Below the pieces are notes generated by a model. That model had not been told where the DNA came from, searched no databases, and was given only the letters and a program-made list of their open reading frames with translations. From Earliella scabrosa (taxonomy: Eukaryota; Basidiomycota; Agaricomycetes; Polyporales; Polyporaceae): DNA of 64,000 nt. The DNA is taken from positions 682,001 to 746,000 of the forward strand of contig JABYQQ010000017.1 in assembly GCA_022605405.1 (NCBI GenBank), in the 5' to 3' direction. Numbering within the stretch: the first letter of the stretch is position 1; every line of letters starts with the position of its first letter. A program made the translations under genes and the position numbers. Shown here one piece after another: positions 46,984 to 58,792 of the stretch.

Positions 46984-48949
46984 TGTGTCAAGACAGCGTC
47001 GTACTAGTGCGATCGGGTAGCGTGTCGGTCAATCAAGCGTAATGTGTACAGAGAGGGGTGCGCAAGCTGAAGCAGGCAAAGCGACGGTAAGGTTGAAAAC
47101 AAAGTGGGACAGTCTGGCTGCAGGTCAACCGTTCGGTCACGGGCAACGAGGCGGTCACGCGTCACAGTGGCACCGACAAAGGAGGGCCCGAACCTCTGTC
47201 CGCCGGCGACATCCTCTCGCTCCATTGATGGACATCATACACAGCGATAAATACGCAGAGATCATGTCTGGAGAGAAGATAAGTAAAGAACTTACTCAGG
47301 AAATGGGTAGTTGCCGCCGTCAACCAGCAGTGCTCCCCAGCTCAAGGGTCAAACCCGAGTACCTTCGCGGTGCGCAACTTGATACTGACTCGCTATCAAC
47401 TTGCTCCATAATCGGGTGTTAGTTATGAGTGAGAGGAGAGGGGGAGAGTTTTGACGCACCAGCGGGAAAGAGACAACGCAAAAATCCCGGCGTGACAAGG
47501 CGCTGTCAATTGAGAAACTGCTTATGGGCAGACGGTATCAGCGTCTTTCTCTTCGCAATGGGTGCACAAAGAGAGCTATATCTCTTGCTAATATGCCTCG
47601 TACGTCCTGAGCAATTGCGTTGAGGGTACCAGACAGATTCCGGGACGACGACGCTGACCCTCACTTGGGCACTGCTAGCATTTTCGGGCTCTCAGCATAC
47701 ACTTCCTGAGGTTGGTCCATGTGGAGCCATGCGTGAGTCCCAGGAAGCTGACCTTTGAACATACCCAGAACGCGGAGCGCTGAGCATCATGCCTTGCCGC
47801 TGTCGACTCACCCTGCCACGAGCGTGGCGACGTACTGGCAGGGTGCGATCTCCTCTGGTCGAACTTCGCTTTGAGTATGATGTCGGATACGACGAGAAGT
47901 GTGTAGAATCATAGCACGAGTAACAGACAGCTGCAGTGAGGGTTATCGAAGAGCAGAGAAGGAAGCAGAGGGACCGTTCCTCCTCGTACGACAATGTTAG
48001 GCGCCCAATGCTTCGCGCGACGCGATTGGCTGGTGAGGGGCTCGCTTCTTGCACTTGATACTTCGCGAGCGGTGCTGAAAGGAGACATAGGATTGGAGAG
48101 GACGTGTATGTTCATTGTGTAGGGTCAGAGCAGGAGTCCGAACGGAGGTCCCTACGACTTCAACAATGAGTCGCAGGTCGCTTCGGCCCGGTCCGAGCCT
48201 GGTACGTATGAACAGCTAGATTGTACACTAAGATTTGAAATACTCTGAAGTATGAAGCATGTCGTACACCGCGTTTGTTTGACTACTGCAGGGGGAATGA
48301 TCGTACACGTATTCGCGATAAGAGCTAGAGCTACACGGTGACGACGGAGGGACGCGACGATGGATGCGACGGCACGGTACAAGGACAGAGAGGGGGGAAG
48401 ATATCTCGTACAGTATGAGCGACGAGACATCAAATTGCTGGGATCGTAGAGAGAGCAGAGAGCAATGAGCGAAGGAGAGATATGATGGTCCAGGAGAAGA
48501 GCTACGATGCGCCGTGAGGAAAGCATTTCGAACATACGCAGCACTGAATTATGGGGACCGGACTGGTACTAGGGTATTATGAGGGATAGAAGCAGAGAGA
48601 GCGTGGTGGAGCACTACACAAGAGCGTCGAAAGCACAAGCAGGAAGCGGGAGTAGTCATGAGAGGTCGTAAGTGGTCATGAAGAGTCGTAAAAGGTCGTG
48701 ACGGGGGGTATTCGTACAGTGCGTCGCATGGTTGTCGTCGAGTATCTCCGTGTCCGTGAGCGTTCGGGGAGTCCATATGAACAAGCAGCCAGGTGGAAGA
48801 GGAATAGAGGAGGTCGACCGGGTGGGTGTACCCGGAGGGGTGGGAGGGTTGTCCTGTAGGTTGCGCGAGAAGGAGTCCTGTTTGACATGATTTGAGGGAT
48901 AGGGAGGAGGAAACTGTTACGCAAAGCGGAAGATGTGGCCGAGCGGGGA
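46984..48949. other. Long intergenic stretch
   Basis: Open frames are short and overlap on both strands. About 48655-48705 holds imperfect repeats of GGTCGTAA/GGTCATGA units. The right part is probably the 3' UTR of the 48950-50427 gene. No gene supported. Confidence 0.35.
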
Positions 48950-50427
48950 TCAAGAGTTGGCCGGAGCGTCGGTCTCGAGCTCTTCTGTCATCAGCCATAG
49001 CGTGATGTCGACGCGGCGTCTCGATAGCGTGCGTTCCCAGGTATTGCGGATCGTATGAGCCTCCTTCGGCCGTTGTGTGCCAGCAGCACGCTTCGCGCCG
49101 GCTTGGAGGCGCACTGAGACTGTCTGAACCTTCTTGCCCTTATCGCTGTTGAGCGCGCACCTGATCTCTTCGAGTCGAGTCATGGGACAGTAGTCCTGAG
49201 GGGGTACACGACGGGAGAGTGTGCCGAACTCGACGCGGCCTGCGAAGCCTTCGTTGACGGGATCCCGCGAGAGGCGGGGGCAAGGTCGCTCGAACTCGAG
49301 CGGAGCGGGAATGTCGAGTTGCTCGCTCACCTTTCTGATACTGTGATTGAGAGCATCAATCAGTAGACGTCCGCTATCTACTACCAGGACACTCACGCTT
49401 GCTCCGCCTGGTACACAATCAGGCGCTGGAAGGGAGACACCGAGACATTAGTATGCATAGGTGTGAACCCTTGCCAGAATGTCGACGCGAGCCGGATATT
49501 TGATGCCCATCGCTCGATGTAGGCCTTGACCATGATGCAATCCTCGCGTTCCGCATCCGTCAAGTCGTCCTCGTCAGTCTCATCGGACGAGAGCGAGGAT
49601 AGCGACATATGGCGCTCAAGGGCAGGAGGTGCTGTAATATCCGGGAATTGATGAGCACAGGGCATACCTCGGAGAAGGAAGAGCACTCACACTGACAGAT
49701 CGAGGAGATCACCTTCGACGCGAGGACGGACAGCTGGCTGTCACCCTCTTCATCGTCCGACTCCTGTATGGCGGCGCTGAAGTTGATCATGGCGGCAGAC
49801 ATACCAGAGTATGCAGCCCGCATCTTCGCGAACGCAAGGGCGCGGGCCACATCGTCGTCTCCATCGTCTTCATCGTCGCTAACGGTAGACTCGTCAGTTA
49901 CCGAATGCAGGTCTACGTCATCGATGAGTACTTCAGGCACCGGCTGACAGAACACTGGTGCGCTTACCGCCTGCACTGTCATCTTCCGTGGAGGAAGCTA
50001 GTTCCAATGACCGGTACGAGAGCTCTGAAGAGAGAAGAGAGGCGGGACTGTTATGCGCCGAGCGGGCCACACCATTGCCAAGAGGTACTAACGTAAGCTG
50101 CCTCCCGCAGACCCAATGGAAATGGGCAGGAGGTCTGATGACGGCAAAGCGTCGGCTGCGTCGCTCATGACCGGTTGTGAATGACCGTCCTCGACGGTCG
50201 GCGCTGTCGATGGTTGAGGATTGGTGAGCACTCCGAATCGCTGCTAGCAGTGGTGATGCAAGACACATACCTTCACCCAAGATTTGGCGCAGGCTGAGGA
50301 TAGTGGGGCATTGCTTGGAGGTGTCAGAGGACGCCTCCAGTCCGCTCACATCGTCGAGAGAGAGAGGTGAGAGAGGGACGTCGGAGAGTCCCAGTGGAGG
50401 AATGTCAAACGGCAGTCGCAAGGACAT
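48950..50427 (-). CDS. Hypothetical protein, 392 aa, with acidic middle
   Basis: Exons 50271-50427, 50093-50203, 49691-49975, 49397-49631 and 48950-49340 join in phase. The N-terminus is hydrophobic/Pro-rich but not a signal (MSLRLPFDIPPLGLSDV). The centre is strongly acidic (DESTVSDDEDDGDDDVAR, then SSDETDEDDLTDAERED). The C-terminal 130 residues look folded (VNEGFAGRVEFGTLSRR, then AHTIRNTWERTLSRRRVD). The acceptor of exon 3 was chosen as GATGACAG because only it keeps the frame; the resulting intron is 117 nt. No family recognised. Confidence 0.58.
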
Positions 50428-51212
50428 TTCCAGAGCGGAGTGGAGAAGAGGAGGGACGATAATCTAATATTCGTAACAGGAGCGTGGATAGTGGCAGCGA
50501 CGTGCGAGCTGACCCACCGAGACCGAATGAAGGACTGGAGGAGGGGTGTACCTCTGACAGGACCACGTCAAGGAGAGAGGTAGATGACAAGCCAGCGGGG
50601 CGGGGCGCGGCGGTAGAAAAGGGCGCGGGTGTCGGAGTGCGAATCCTAATGCAGGCTAAGTCGCGAACATTCAACAAACCGCACGTGATCGCGGATAGGA
50701 AACGACCAAGCGCCCATGTGACATGCCGCGTGACACCATCACGGACGAGTTTGACGCTGTTTGGCAAAGGCCTCTGAATTCAACAAGGCCAAAGTTCCCG
50801 AGTCATCTTCTCGGACCTCGGTCTACTCGGTCATGTTCAGGTCTAATCATCATCGTCTTGCTCGTCCCCCTCTCCTCAATGTTGGCTGCGGAAGCGACCG
50901 TGCTCACCTCAAGCCCTCTTCCTCGGCGTTAACACAGGATTGCGGAGAGGGCGCGGACCACAGGGAGCGTGTGGTAATCGCGGCGGCAGCGTGCGCAATG
51001 GAAGTGGCCCCACAGGGTCTATGAATGCAGTTTGGATGGTGTTCGGGGCAAAAGTTGGTACGCTTACAATCCGATATACACGTCATAATCTATGTGGTTC
51101 TTGAGCGACTTCTGTCACGGTCGTGCCGTTCGCCCACAAGATCATGATGGACTTTGGCTATGCTGAGGCATGGAACTTGCCGCAGGAGCTCGATGGGAGG
51201 ATCGCTGGACGA
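50428..51212. other. Intergenic stretch
   Basis: Upstream region of the 48950-50427 gene and downstream of the 51213-52697 gene. No supported exon. Confidence 0.4.
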
Positions 51213-52697
51213 TCAACGCAAGTCACAGTTCTCAAGCGAGGGCACGAAGATATCTTTCTGGGGAAAGATGGGTGACAGAAGAGAGTTGAACGATGAGCGC
51301 TGAGCTTCGAGCATGATCGGAGCACACTGACCGTGTGACTTCTGTCCAGCTCCGGGCGGGTCTTACCTCCATCTCGAGTCCCTCTCCCACATTCACACTC
51401 GAGGAGCAACAGCCAGCTGGCGCATCATTCGCCGTGTTCGCCAGTACGCTGATGGTCAGATAGGTGCGCTCCCATTTGCGCTTTGGCCATTTCCACCAAT
51501 TCCAATGCCGATGGAGCACACGCCCAATACGCCGCGCTGACCGTCAATAGGACCATTTTCCGCTCCAGACAACACGAACCCAATTGAAGATGTTTTTGAT
51601 CCTGTTGCTAGCGATGACCCGAACCATGTGGGTTCGGTTGTACTGGGATGTGGCGCGTGCGCGGACTAGGATCTCTCGGTGATCGTATACGGCGATGGGC
51701 GGCGGTTCTCCTGACATATCGCCAATCAACATCTATGTTGGTATGTGGCCCATTCTCATCACGGCTCTGACATGGTGGAGAGAGACGAGTGAAACTTGGG
51801 TCCGTCTCTCTTCTTCCTTACGGTCTGGCAGAACGGGCAAGTGCGGTCTCCACGACATGGATACCAGCGGGGTGGAACCGAATCCAGGTCGACATCGGGG
51901 GGAATTACAAGCTGTAAGCTAGGGAACGTACTCTACAAAGCTACCTCTTGGACGACAAAGAACGGGTCTAGACGCGAGATAAGGTACAGCACCAGGCTGG
52001 CCACGAACAACAGGCGCGCGAGGATCGGGTCCGTCGCGCACGAGTACACGAACGAGAGTTTCTCGCCCCCAAGGCTCTACACGCCGCACCACGATGCGCG
52101 CATGGCGTGTCGCGATCAAGGCGGAGGCGCACGTGTGGCGAACGCGAGGAGAGGTGCGCGCGTCGCGATGACAGGTTCACGATCCAATGTTCAGGGCTCG
52201 GTCATTATGTGATCTGCAGTAGAAGCGCAGGTGAGCATCGTACCTCGACGGCGTCCAGAGCGAACGAGGGGACTGGGGATAGGCACTGACAGGCTTCTTC
52301 GAACCGCATGATGTCGCTGGACATTCCGAAGCTGCGCGTGTGTGCGTTCGAGTCTGGAAGAACGGAGCGCGCCGGGCGGCATGAGTATGTGGTCGGAGCG
52401 GTGGGTGGTTTGAGGTGGCGCGAGGGCGGATGAGGGGTGACGTACCGATTCTTCGCCCACGAAAGTCGATGTCGCGCACGCGGTACAGAACGTTGTACTC
52501 GCCGGTACTGAGATCCTCCGACTCGTGCGACAGACCTGGCGGCGATGGGTCCGAGTGAGTGGATGGTCGTTTACGTGCCCATACATTATTAACATACCAT
52601 ATTCATTGAGGAACGTGGTTGCAGAGCTCGAGTTCGTCTCTATAGAATAACACGTCGATCTTGTGGAGTCGCGGTCGTAGAAGAGGTCCGTGAGCAT
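51213..52697 (-). CDS. Hypothetical protein with one membrane-like segment, multi-exon
   Basis: From the ATG at 52697, exons join in phase through SIETNSSSATTFLNEYG, GEYNVLYRVRDIDFRGRR and SDIMRFEEACQCLSP. A 160-nt intron then leads to a hydrophobic segment (ILARLLFVASLVLYLISRL) that could cross a membrane. Next comes a Cys motif (WYPCRGDRTCPFCQT), then EPPPIAVYDHREILVRAR. A stop at 51544 is possible, but further exons with WNWWKWPKRKWERTYLTIS and KDIFVPSLENCDLR (stop 51213) may follow after a short 39-nt intron. The 5' end might extend upstream. Family not recognised. Confidence 0.48.
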
Positions 52698-53170
52698 CGT
52701 TGCAGCAGACAAAGAGGGGGAGGAGCGAAAGGAGCGGCGGGGTGTGTCTGTATTGGGCTGGAGTCACTATAGTGTGGCCGATAATAGGTTTGAGTGGCTC
52801 CCGACCCGAGTAGTCGGACGAGAACAGCAGCAAGGTTCACCTAAGCGGATCACCGCAGCAGTTGTGGTCGTGGTCCAATTACCTGTATGTGTGGTCCGAC
52901 GGAGAGGCCAATGCTGGCCAATGTTGGACATGGGCACGGTGACGACTGAATGTCCTTTGTACTCGATGACCAAAGCTCTTGGATTCAAAACGGGCGTTGT
53001 CAGCGCGTACATATAGACACATCGTAGAAGAGCACGAGAGTAGAGAAGTCTGGGGAACCGTAACATGGGGATTACCATATCGTAGAGAGGTAACCAGTAC
53101 CCGTCTGTGCGTGCTATATACAGGGGCCCAGCCCAGTATATCAAAAGGTTGGTCAACCCTCAAGGATATC
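52698..53170. other. Intergenic stretch with a possible extra exon
   Basis: A minus-strand frame at about 52885-53000 (IEYKGHSVVTVPMSNIG) ends at a GTAATT site near 52880 and could be a 5' exon of the 52697 gene. Not certain enough to include. Confidence 0.3.
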
Positions 53171-53647
53171 CTACGGCTCAGACGATGCTTCTGAACTACG
53201 ACCTTGATTCAGATATCGGAGGTGAATAAGAAGGACCTGGATCAGAGCATGGTTAGGACACTCACCATCAGTGGAAGACCGTTCCGAGGTCCCCAAGCAA
53301 ATCGCGCAATAGCCAAAGCTCATCGTATCCTGGTTAGAGTCTACATAGCCAAAATATGAGGAAAATATGAAGCTGCGAGCATATGAGAAAGCACAGCGTA
53401 CCTGTTCTGCACTCTCGACGGACCAAGCACCGAACCTTGTACCGAAGCCGAACTTCGCCAGTAGAACCATGTAGTTCCCGCTTCAATGCTATCTCAGCAC
53501 GTTAGTCCAAAGCTCAATGAGCTTACAGAGGCGTAATGGCATACATTCACAGTCCCTGGGAAGCCCGATGTTGCGGCTGGTTTGTTCCAGCACAGGCTTC
53601 AAACTATCGAATACTTTCTTCGAAGCGCGTGACAGCTTGTGAGACAT
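53171..53647 (-). CDS. Small hypothetical protein, 104 aa, four exons
   Basis: Exons 53527-53647, 53402-53488, 53266-53340 and 53171-53202 join in phase. The first intron has a GGACTAACG branch site. The protein begins MSHKLSRASKKVFDSLKPV, is basic in its middle (GEVRLRYKVRCLVRREC), has a CAIC pair (GYCAICLGTSERS) that resembles the start of a zinc finger without the rest, and ends EASSEP. No family recognised. Confidence 0.45.
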
Positions 53648-54075
53648 CTTATGAGGATGAGCTGCGGAAAGAATTCGACGACAACTGGAGCAACGATAGG
53701 CTCGTAAACCAGCCTCTAGATCAGTTGGGCGGAATACAGTCAAGCAACGAGAAGGTACGTGAAGGAGAGTGGCCCGTAGCGAAGGACACCCTGCTGGTTA
53801 GGGTCGAAGCGCCGCCGCGCTGCAGTTGAGATCCGCGCTCGCGGAGATCATCTCTTCCACCACATCACACCACATCACACCAAATCACATCGTTAAAGGT
53901 CAATCGAGCTATCAATTCACTTCTCTAATACAGCACCCACAGACAGTAAGTAGTATGATACAAACATGTACATGCGGTATAGCTACAATAGTACAAGTCC
54001 GGTCCAGATCACCCCAAACTAGAATACAAGAACAGGGCCCCCCAAGTCCAATGTCCAAATCCAACACACGCAGAT
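53648..54075. repeat. Intergenic stretch with a 10-bp tandem repeat
   Basis: At about 53861-53890 there are three units of CACATCACAC (the last imperfect: CAAATCACAT). The rest shows no gene. Confidence 0.55.
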
Positions 54076-56044
54076 CTACACACTCACGATCCCATACACG
54101 ATCTCTCCCGAGGTGGTCACACCCGCCGCCCGAACCGCCCCATCGCTCGGATCCCTGATCCTCGCAATCGCCTCCGAGTGCGCTCTCCACGCCTGAACCG
54201 CGGCCGGGTCCGCGTACATCGTCAGCGTCTCCTCCCCCTCCATCCCCAAGAACCGGAACCGATGCTCCAAGACCGCACCCTCCGCGCGCAGCGGCCGCTC
54301 GTCGGGACTGAGCCGAGCGGCGTCGTCCCGCACGAGCGTCGCCCAGCGCAGCCCCGCGGGACCGCACCCGCGGATCAGGTCCCCGCGGAGGATGGGGGTG
54401 CAGAGACGTTGTTGGGCGGCGTGGTCGAGGTAGTAGGTGTAGTACTGGTGCGACTCCGGGAGAACGAGGAGCTGTTTGTCGTTGATGGAGCGTGGGGGCG
54501 TCCCTGCGCGGCTCGGGGGACGATCTTCCTCAGGAAAGGGGCAGCGGAAGGACGCATCGATGTCGTCCGCGTTGGAGATCTTTCTGTGCTGGGTTTCAGA
54601 TGTGGGCTTGGTGAGGAGGTAGAGGAGGATGAGCTCACCGGAACTCTGCTCGCGCACGCAGCAGCTTCTTGCCCAGGTTCCACCCTCCGCGGGCTCTCAG
54701 CTTCTTCTCCTCTTCAGACAGGTTCTCGATGTGTACCCTTCTGCGCCGTCTCCTGGTTGACGAGCTGTTCCGTACGGGAAACTCGTGTATTGGCACGTCG
54801 TCGGCACTCGAGATGTCGGTCGGCGTCGAGACTGTAGACGAAGCTGCATCTTCAGGTTGCGAGGATTCGGGCTCGTCGGGTGAGAAGCCGATGTCTAGAG
54901 GGTCCTTTACTGGAGGCGTACAGGAAGCAGGCTCTGGCTGTGTGGGTTGACCGAAGACTTCCGCACTGGGAAGGATGTCGGATGGAGCGGTGGACGGCGA
55001 GGGCGTGGCCTCAGTATACCATGATTCCCCCCATTCAAAGGTCGACTCCTCAAGAGGTAAGCCTAGATCTAGTCTATTACTCAGTTCTGGATACGATGAC
55101 ACTGCACCATGATTGAGCTTACCGAAGGGTTCATCTTCCTGGATGAGTATGCTTTCCTCGCCAGGAGAACCAGGCAAGGCTGTCAACGCAGCGGCAGTGC
55201 CTAACCAGTCCCACGACTCCCCGGTCTGCTGCATCGTGCTTTGCGATTCGAGCGCGCCGTCGTACATCAAGCCGGACGATATCGCTGCATTCACGCGATT
55301 AGGTCAAAATCAAACCAGTCCGAGTCGGAGCGATGGCACTCACCCAGCAGCTCTGCAGCCCACTTCCTGCGCTCTTCAGCCGACTTCTTACGCTCTTCAG
55401 CCTCCTTTCGAGCACAGTCGCAAGGTGGGGGAGCACGGAGCAGTGCTTCTGTTGACGACACACAGTCGGACCACATCAGTGCGGATACAGGCAAACTTGG
55501 AGATGGTACTGACCATAGGAATGCTGGGGCATACGAGCGCAGTAGTGGCATTCATCGGACTTCATGAATAGGTATGAGAGGTCGCCGTCCCGTCGTAGGA
55601 TGGGCCCATCGCCAACGCGTATGTCTAGGCATTGCAAGTAGTCGTCAGCCAGTGTTCGACATTAGAACAGCACAAATTAGTAGAGACATACACTCAGCAG
55701 GGTACGGGGCAGCGAGAGACTTGGGGTCTGAGCGGGGCTGCTCAACGGACGTCGATGCTGGTTAAGGAGGGGCAGGGTCAACACGAGCTTGATAAGAGTA
55801 TGTCAATGAAGAGGGACGCACTCCAAGGCACTGTTCGCGGACGTTTGGCATCAGCCGGGAACTCGGCATCCGAGTCTTCGCGCGAACGCTTCAGGCTCCC
55901 GGACCCAGCACGGCCGAAGCCGGAGGTCGATTCGAAGAGGGAGTCGGCCACCAAAGCAGTGCCGACTCCCGAAGAGGGGGTTGAGGATGAGGACGGCCCG
56001 GGAAGGGCTCCGAAGCAGTATGGATCCACGGTCACAGCGGCCAT
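54076..56044 (-). CDS. Hypothetical nuclear-type protein, 532 aa, seven exons
   Basis: Exons 55822-56044, 55692-55757, 55514-55624, 55344-55448, 55123-55284, 54639-55062 and 54076-54583 join in phase. Features in order: SLKRSREDSDAEFPADAKRP (basic/acidic, nuclear-type), a Cys pair MKSDECHYCARMPQHSY then PPPCDCARKEAEERKKSAEE leading into a short coiled coil, a Ser/Pro/Glu-rich middle, a basic block RRRRRRVHIENLSEEEKK, and a C-terminal region of 170 residues that looks folded (HQYYTYYLDHAAQQRL, then LEHRFRFLGMEGEETLTMY). No family recognised. The four cysteines in the third and fourth exons could bind zinc. Confidence 0.65.
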
Positions 56045-57701
56045 CAGTCACTCGGTGGTTTCGGGAGTTGATGTGGTGTGAAGGTTTGGTGTGAAGGGTA
56101 AGCACGGTATTCGTTGATGCAAGCGCGGATCGTTGGTGAGATAATCGCGGATTGCTCTCTGAAAGGAGGCAACGTGGAGAATTGTGGTGTGGTCGTGGGA
56201 GGGAAACGAAGGTCGGAAGGTGGCGGGCGACGCGTTGCCGTGTGTGGCCATGGTCAAAGCCAGGTGGCGTCACGTGACCTTATTGAGGACAAAGGAATAG
56301 GACGCGGGTCTGGGCTCCGAGGTTACCGTAGGTTGTGGCCATTGATATTTGGAGTGCACGGCACTAATTCATGAAGTAAAGAGTGCTGTTGCTTCTAGGA
56401 AGAGTATGGGCTTAGTACTTCGCGAAGAACTGGGACATCTGTCAGCTAGGCTGCCTACATACTGAACTGACTCCTGAGCGGCTTCATCGCAAGTTCGCGC
56501 TATTCCCCATGCAATCCGAGGCTGGCGCAAGTAGCGTACGCTGTAGAGGAAGAGCTGTGACAGATACATGCCATCTGTCAGTGTACAGGTTGCGCACTCT
56601 CTCAATGCATTGATGCTGACCAGATTGATGCCGTTCGTGTGTTAGTATACAGGGATTGCACCAGGTGAGCATGCTTTCACACATATACTCACCATACCAG
56701 CTGACTTGGTGCCAGACAGACCCCTGCTCAGGCTCATGAACGTTCATCGCCCCTGAGACCTGAGTCGTGATAACGCTCGGGGATCTCGGACTCCGTACTT
56801 GCTGGCGTGGCATGTTCAAGACGTACGTCGGGACTGAGAACAGAGCTAAAGAGAGAACAATCCCTGGCAATAGCGAGACCAACGCGTTCGTCGTCGTCCT
56901 GGTCGTCGTCGTGCTGAGAAGAAAGGGTTCGAATTCGAACGGTCGACGGGGCACGGCCCCGCGGACCTCCACGGGACGGGATGAGCTTCTTATAGACGCT
57001 CATCAATGCTCACCAACCTGCAGGCTTCGGACGAGTAGGATTTGGTTTGTGAGGGCGGGAGGGAAGACGATATCTACAGATACAGGAGTGTGATGAATGG
57101 GGTATCATACATTCTACTACTTCGTTGCTAAGTTCTACGAGTACGGCGCGATGGGTAGGAGGGATATGTTATGTACGTAGGAGGAGGGAGCATGTATACC
57201 AACGTAGATGGGGAAGATGAATAAACCGAGGAGAAAGGATACGACACCGATGGAACCCGGATAGATGACGAGAGATGAGGTACGAGATGAGCTCGCGAGA
57301 GCAGCACGGAAGAGGCAACGATAGCAATGAGATGCGATGATAGAAACCGTTGAGAGTCGAGATGGCGACGAGTGTGCGACGACAAAGCAGAGATGAAGAC
57401 GGAGAGAGAAGAGGGGAAGCGCATGAAGAAATGGAATCGTGAGGGTCAGGACGTTCGTAACCTGGGTAGTCCGCGCCGAGGACTGGACTGTGGCGAGTGT
57501 GATAGACGGATGTGTTTTAGTGTTCGAGAAGCTGGATATATATATCGCAGGGTGCGTGACGTGGGCGATCGAGCTGTGCCGAATGCTGGACTTCTGCCTT
57601 GGACTACGGCGACGCATGTAGCTCGTGGTGGCGAACATGTCGGATGTCGTGTGAGCGTAAGGCACTCAGGGAAGCACGTCGTTTACGACGCTCGGTGGAA
57701 C
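56045..57701. other. Intergenic stretch, no gene supported
   Basis: Short frames on both strands. A palindrome GGTTCGAATTCGAACG occurs near 56926-56942. The segment 57120-57420 is purine-rich on the plus strand (GAGAAGAGGGGAAGCG), probably UTR of the next minus gene. Confidence 0.4.
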
Positions 57702-58792
57702 TTAGTCGTCCTGCGCCGTGTACACCTCGCGCAGACGAGAAGGCCCAAGCGGCGGGGTGTCCTTGGAACTGTGGCGGCCATACAACCGAGATCCGTCATC
57801 GACCATAACGCGCTCCGGACGGAGGTGGCGGCGCATCTTGAGCTCCTTGCACTTCCTGTCCAGCCTGAAGACCCCTGAGCATCAGACCTCTCGCATACAC
57901 GGACTCCATGAACGCAAACAAGAGGACTCACGCGCACTCCGCCTTGTAGTGGAGCAGCCGCCGGTAGAGCGAGTACTCGACGTTGTTCGTGCGCGGGATG
58001 AGGTTCTTCGCGGGGACGCCGTGGAACTCGGTCGACGGCGCCTGGGCTTGGTTGGGCTTGAGCTTGGAGCGGCCTTTCGCCCACTTGCGCACCATGTTGG
58101 TCTCTGCGGTCTTACTGAACGCGTCTGTGTGTAAGTTGGCGCTGAGTAAGGCACGAGCGGCGGAAGACGGGACGTGGGTGCGTACCTCCCTGCTCCGAGT
58201 CGGGGTCACCGTCAGTCGGGGTGTAGTTCCGCAGAATGGCCTCCTCGATCGCCCCACGCGCTCGGTCGGAGGATTTGGACGCGTTGGGCATGCGCGACAT
58301 CGTGCGCTTGGCTTCTCCGCGCGACGGGCGGGACCTTGCAGCTTGGAGGGCAATCGAGAAGTCATCGCCAGTCAGGGAGCCCGCCACGAAGGTCTCGTGC
58401 TCGTGTTCTTCGTGCTTCTGCTCCGGAGCGTCTGCGCCTATGTAGGAGATGAGTCAGTTCGAGTGCGGGGGTAGGTCACAATGCTGGGGGCCTCACACGA
58501 TGCGGTCTCCGACTCCTGGACTGATTCTCCCGGAGGTGAACTGGTGGGTGGTTGGGGAACGGGATCTACAGGTCGATGGTCAGTAGCTAGTCGTTTTGAA
58601 TAAGCGATACTACCCACAATAGTTCGACGCGTCATGAAACGCGGGGTATACGGGTGGTGGCTGCCAGCCCCACATGGGAGGCGGCGGTGGGACCCACCAG
58701 GTGTAGTGGGGAATGGTGGGCCAGGGCCCGGGCGCCGGAGCCCAAACCATCGGCGGTGGTGGCGCATAGTAGACTGCCGGGTATGGTTGCAT
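57702..58792 (-). CDS. Hypothetical protein, 283 aa, with Pro/Trp-rich N-terminus
   Basis: Exons 58618-58792, 58497-58565, 58186-58437, 57932-58124 and 57702-57864 join in phase. The first 58 residues are unusual: Pro, Trp and Tyr dominate (YYAPPPPMVWAPAPGPW, then WWVPPPPPMWGWQPPPVY). The remainder is polar and basic with helical character (ALQAARSRPSRGEAKRTM, then NVEYSLYRRLLHYKAEC and RKCKELKMRRHLRPERV). The donor of exon 1 was taken as GTGGGT because it alone keeps the frame. No family recognised; the two-part structure suggests a disordered protein-interaction tail and a helical domain. Confidence 0.6.
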
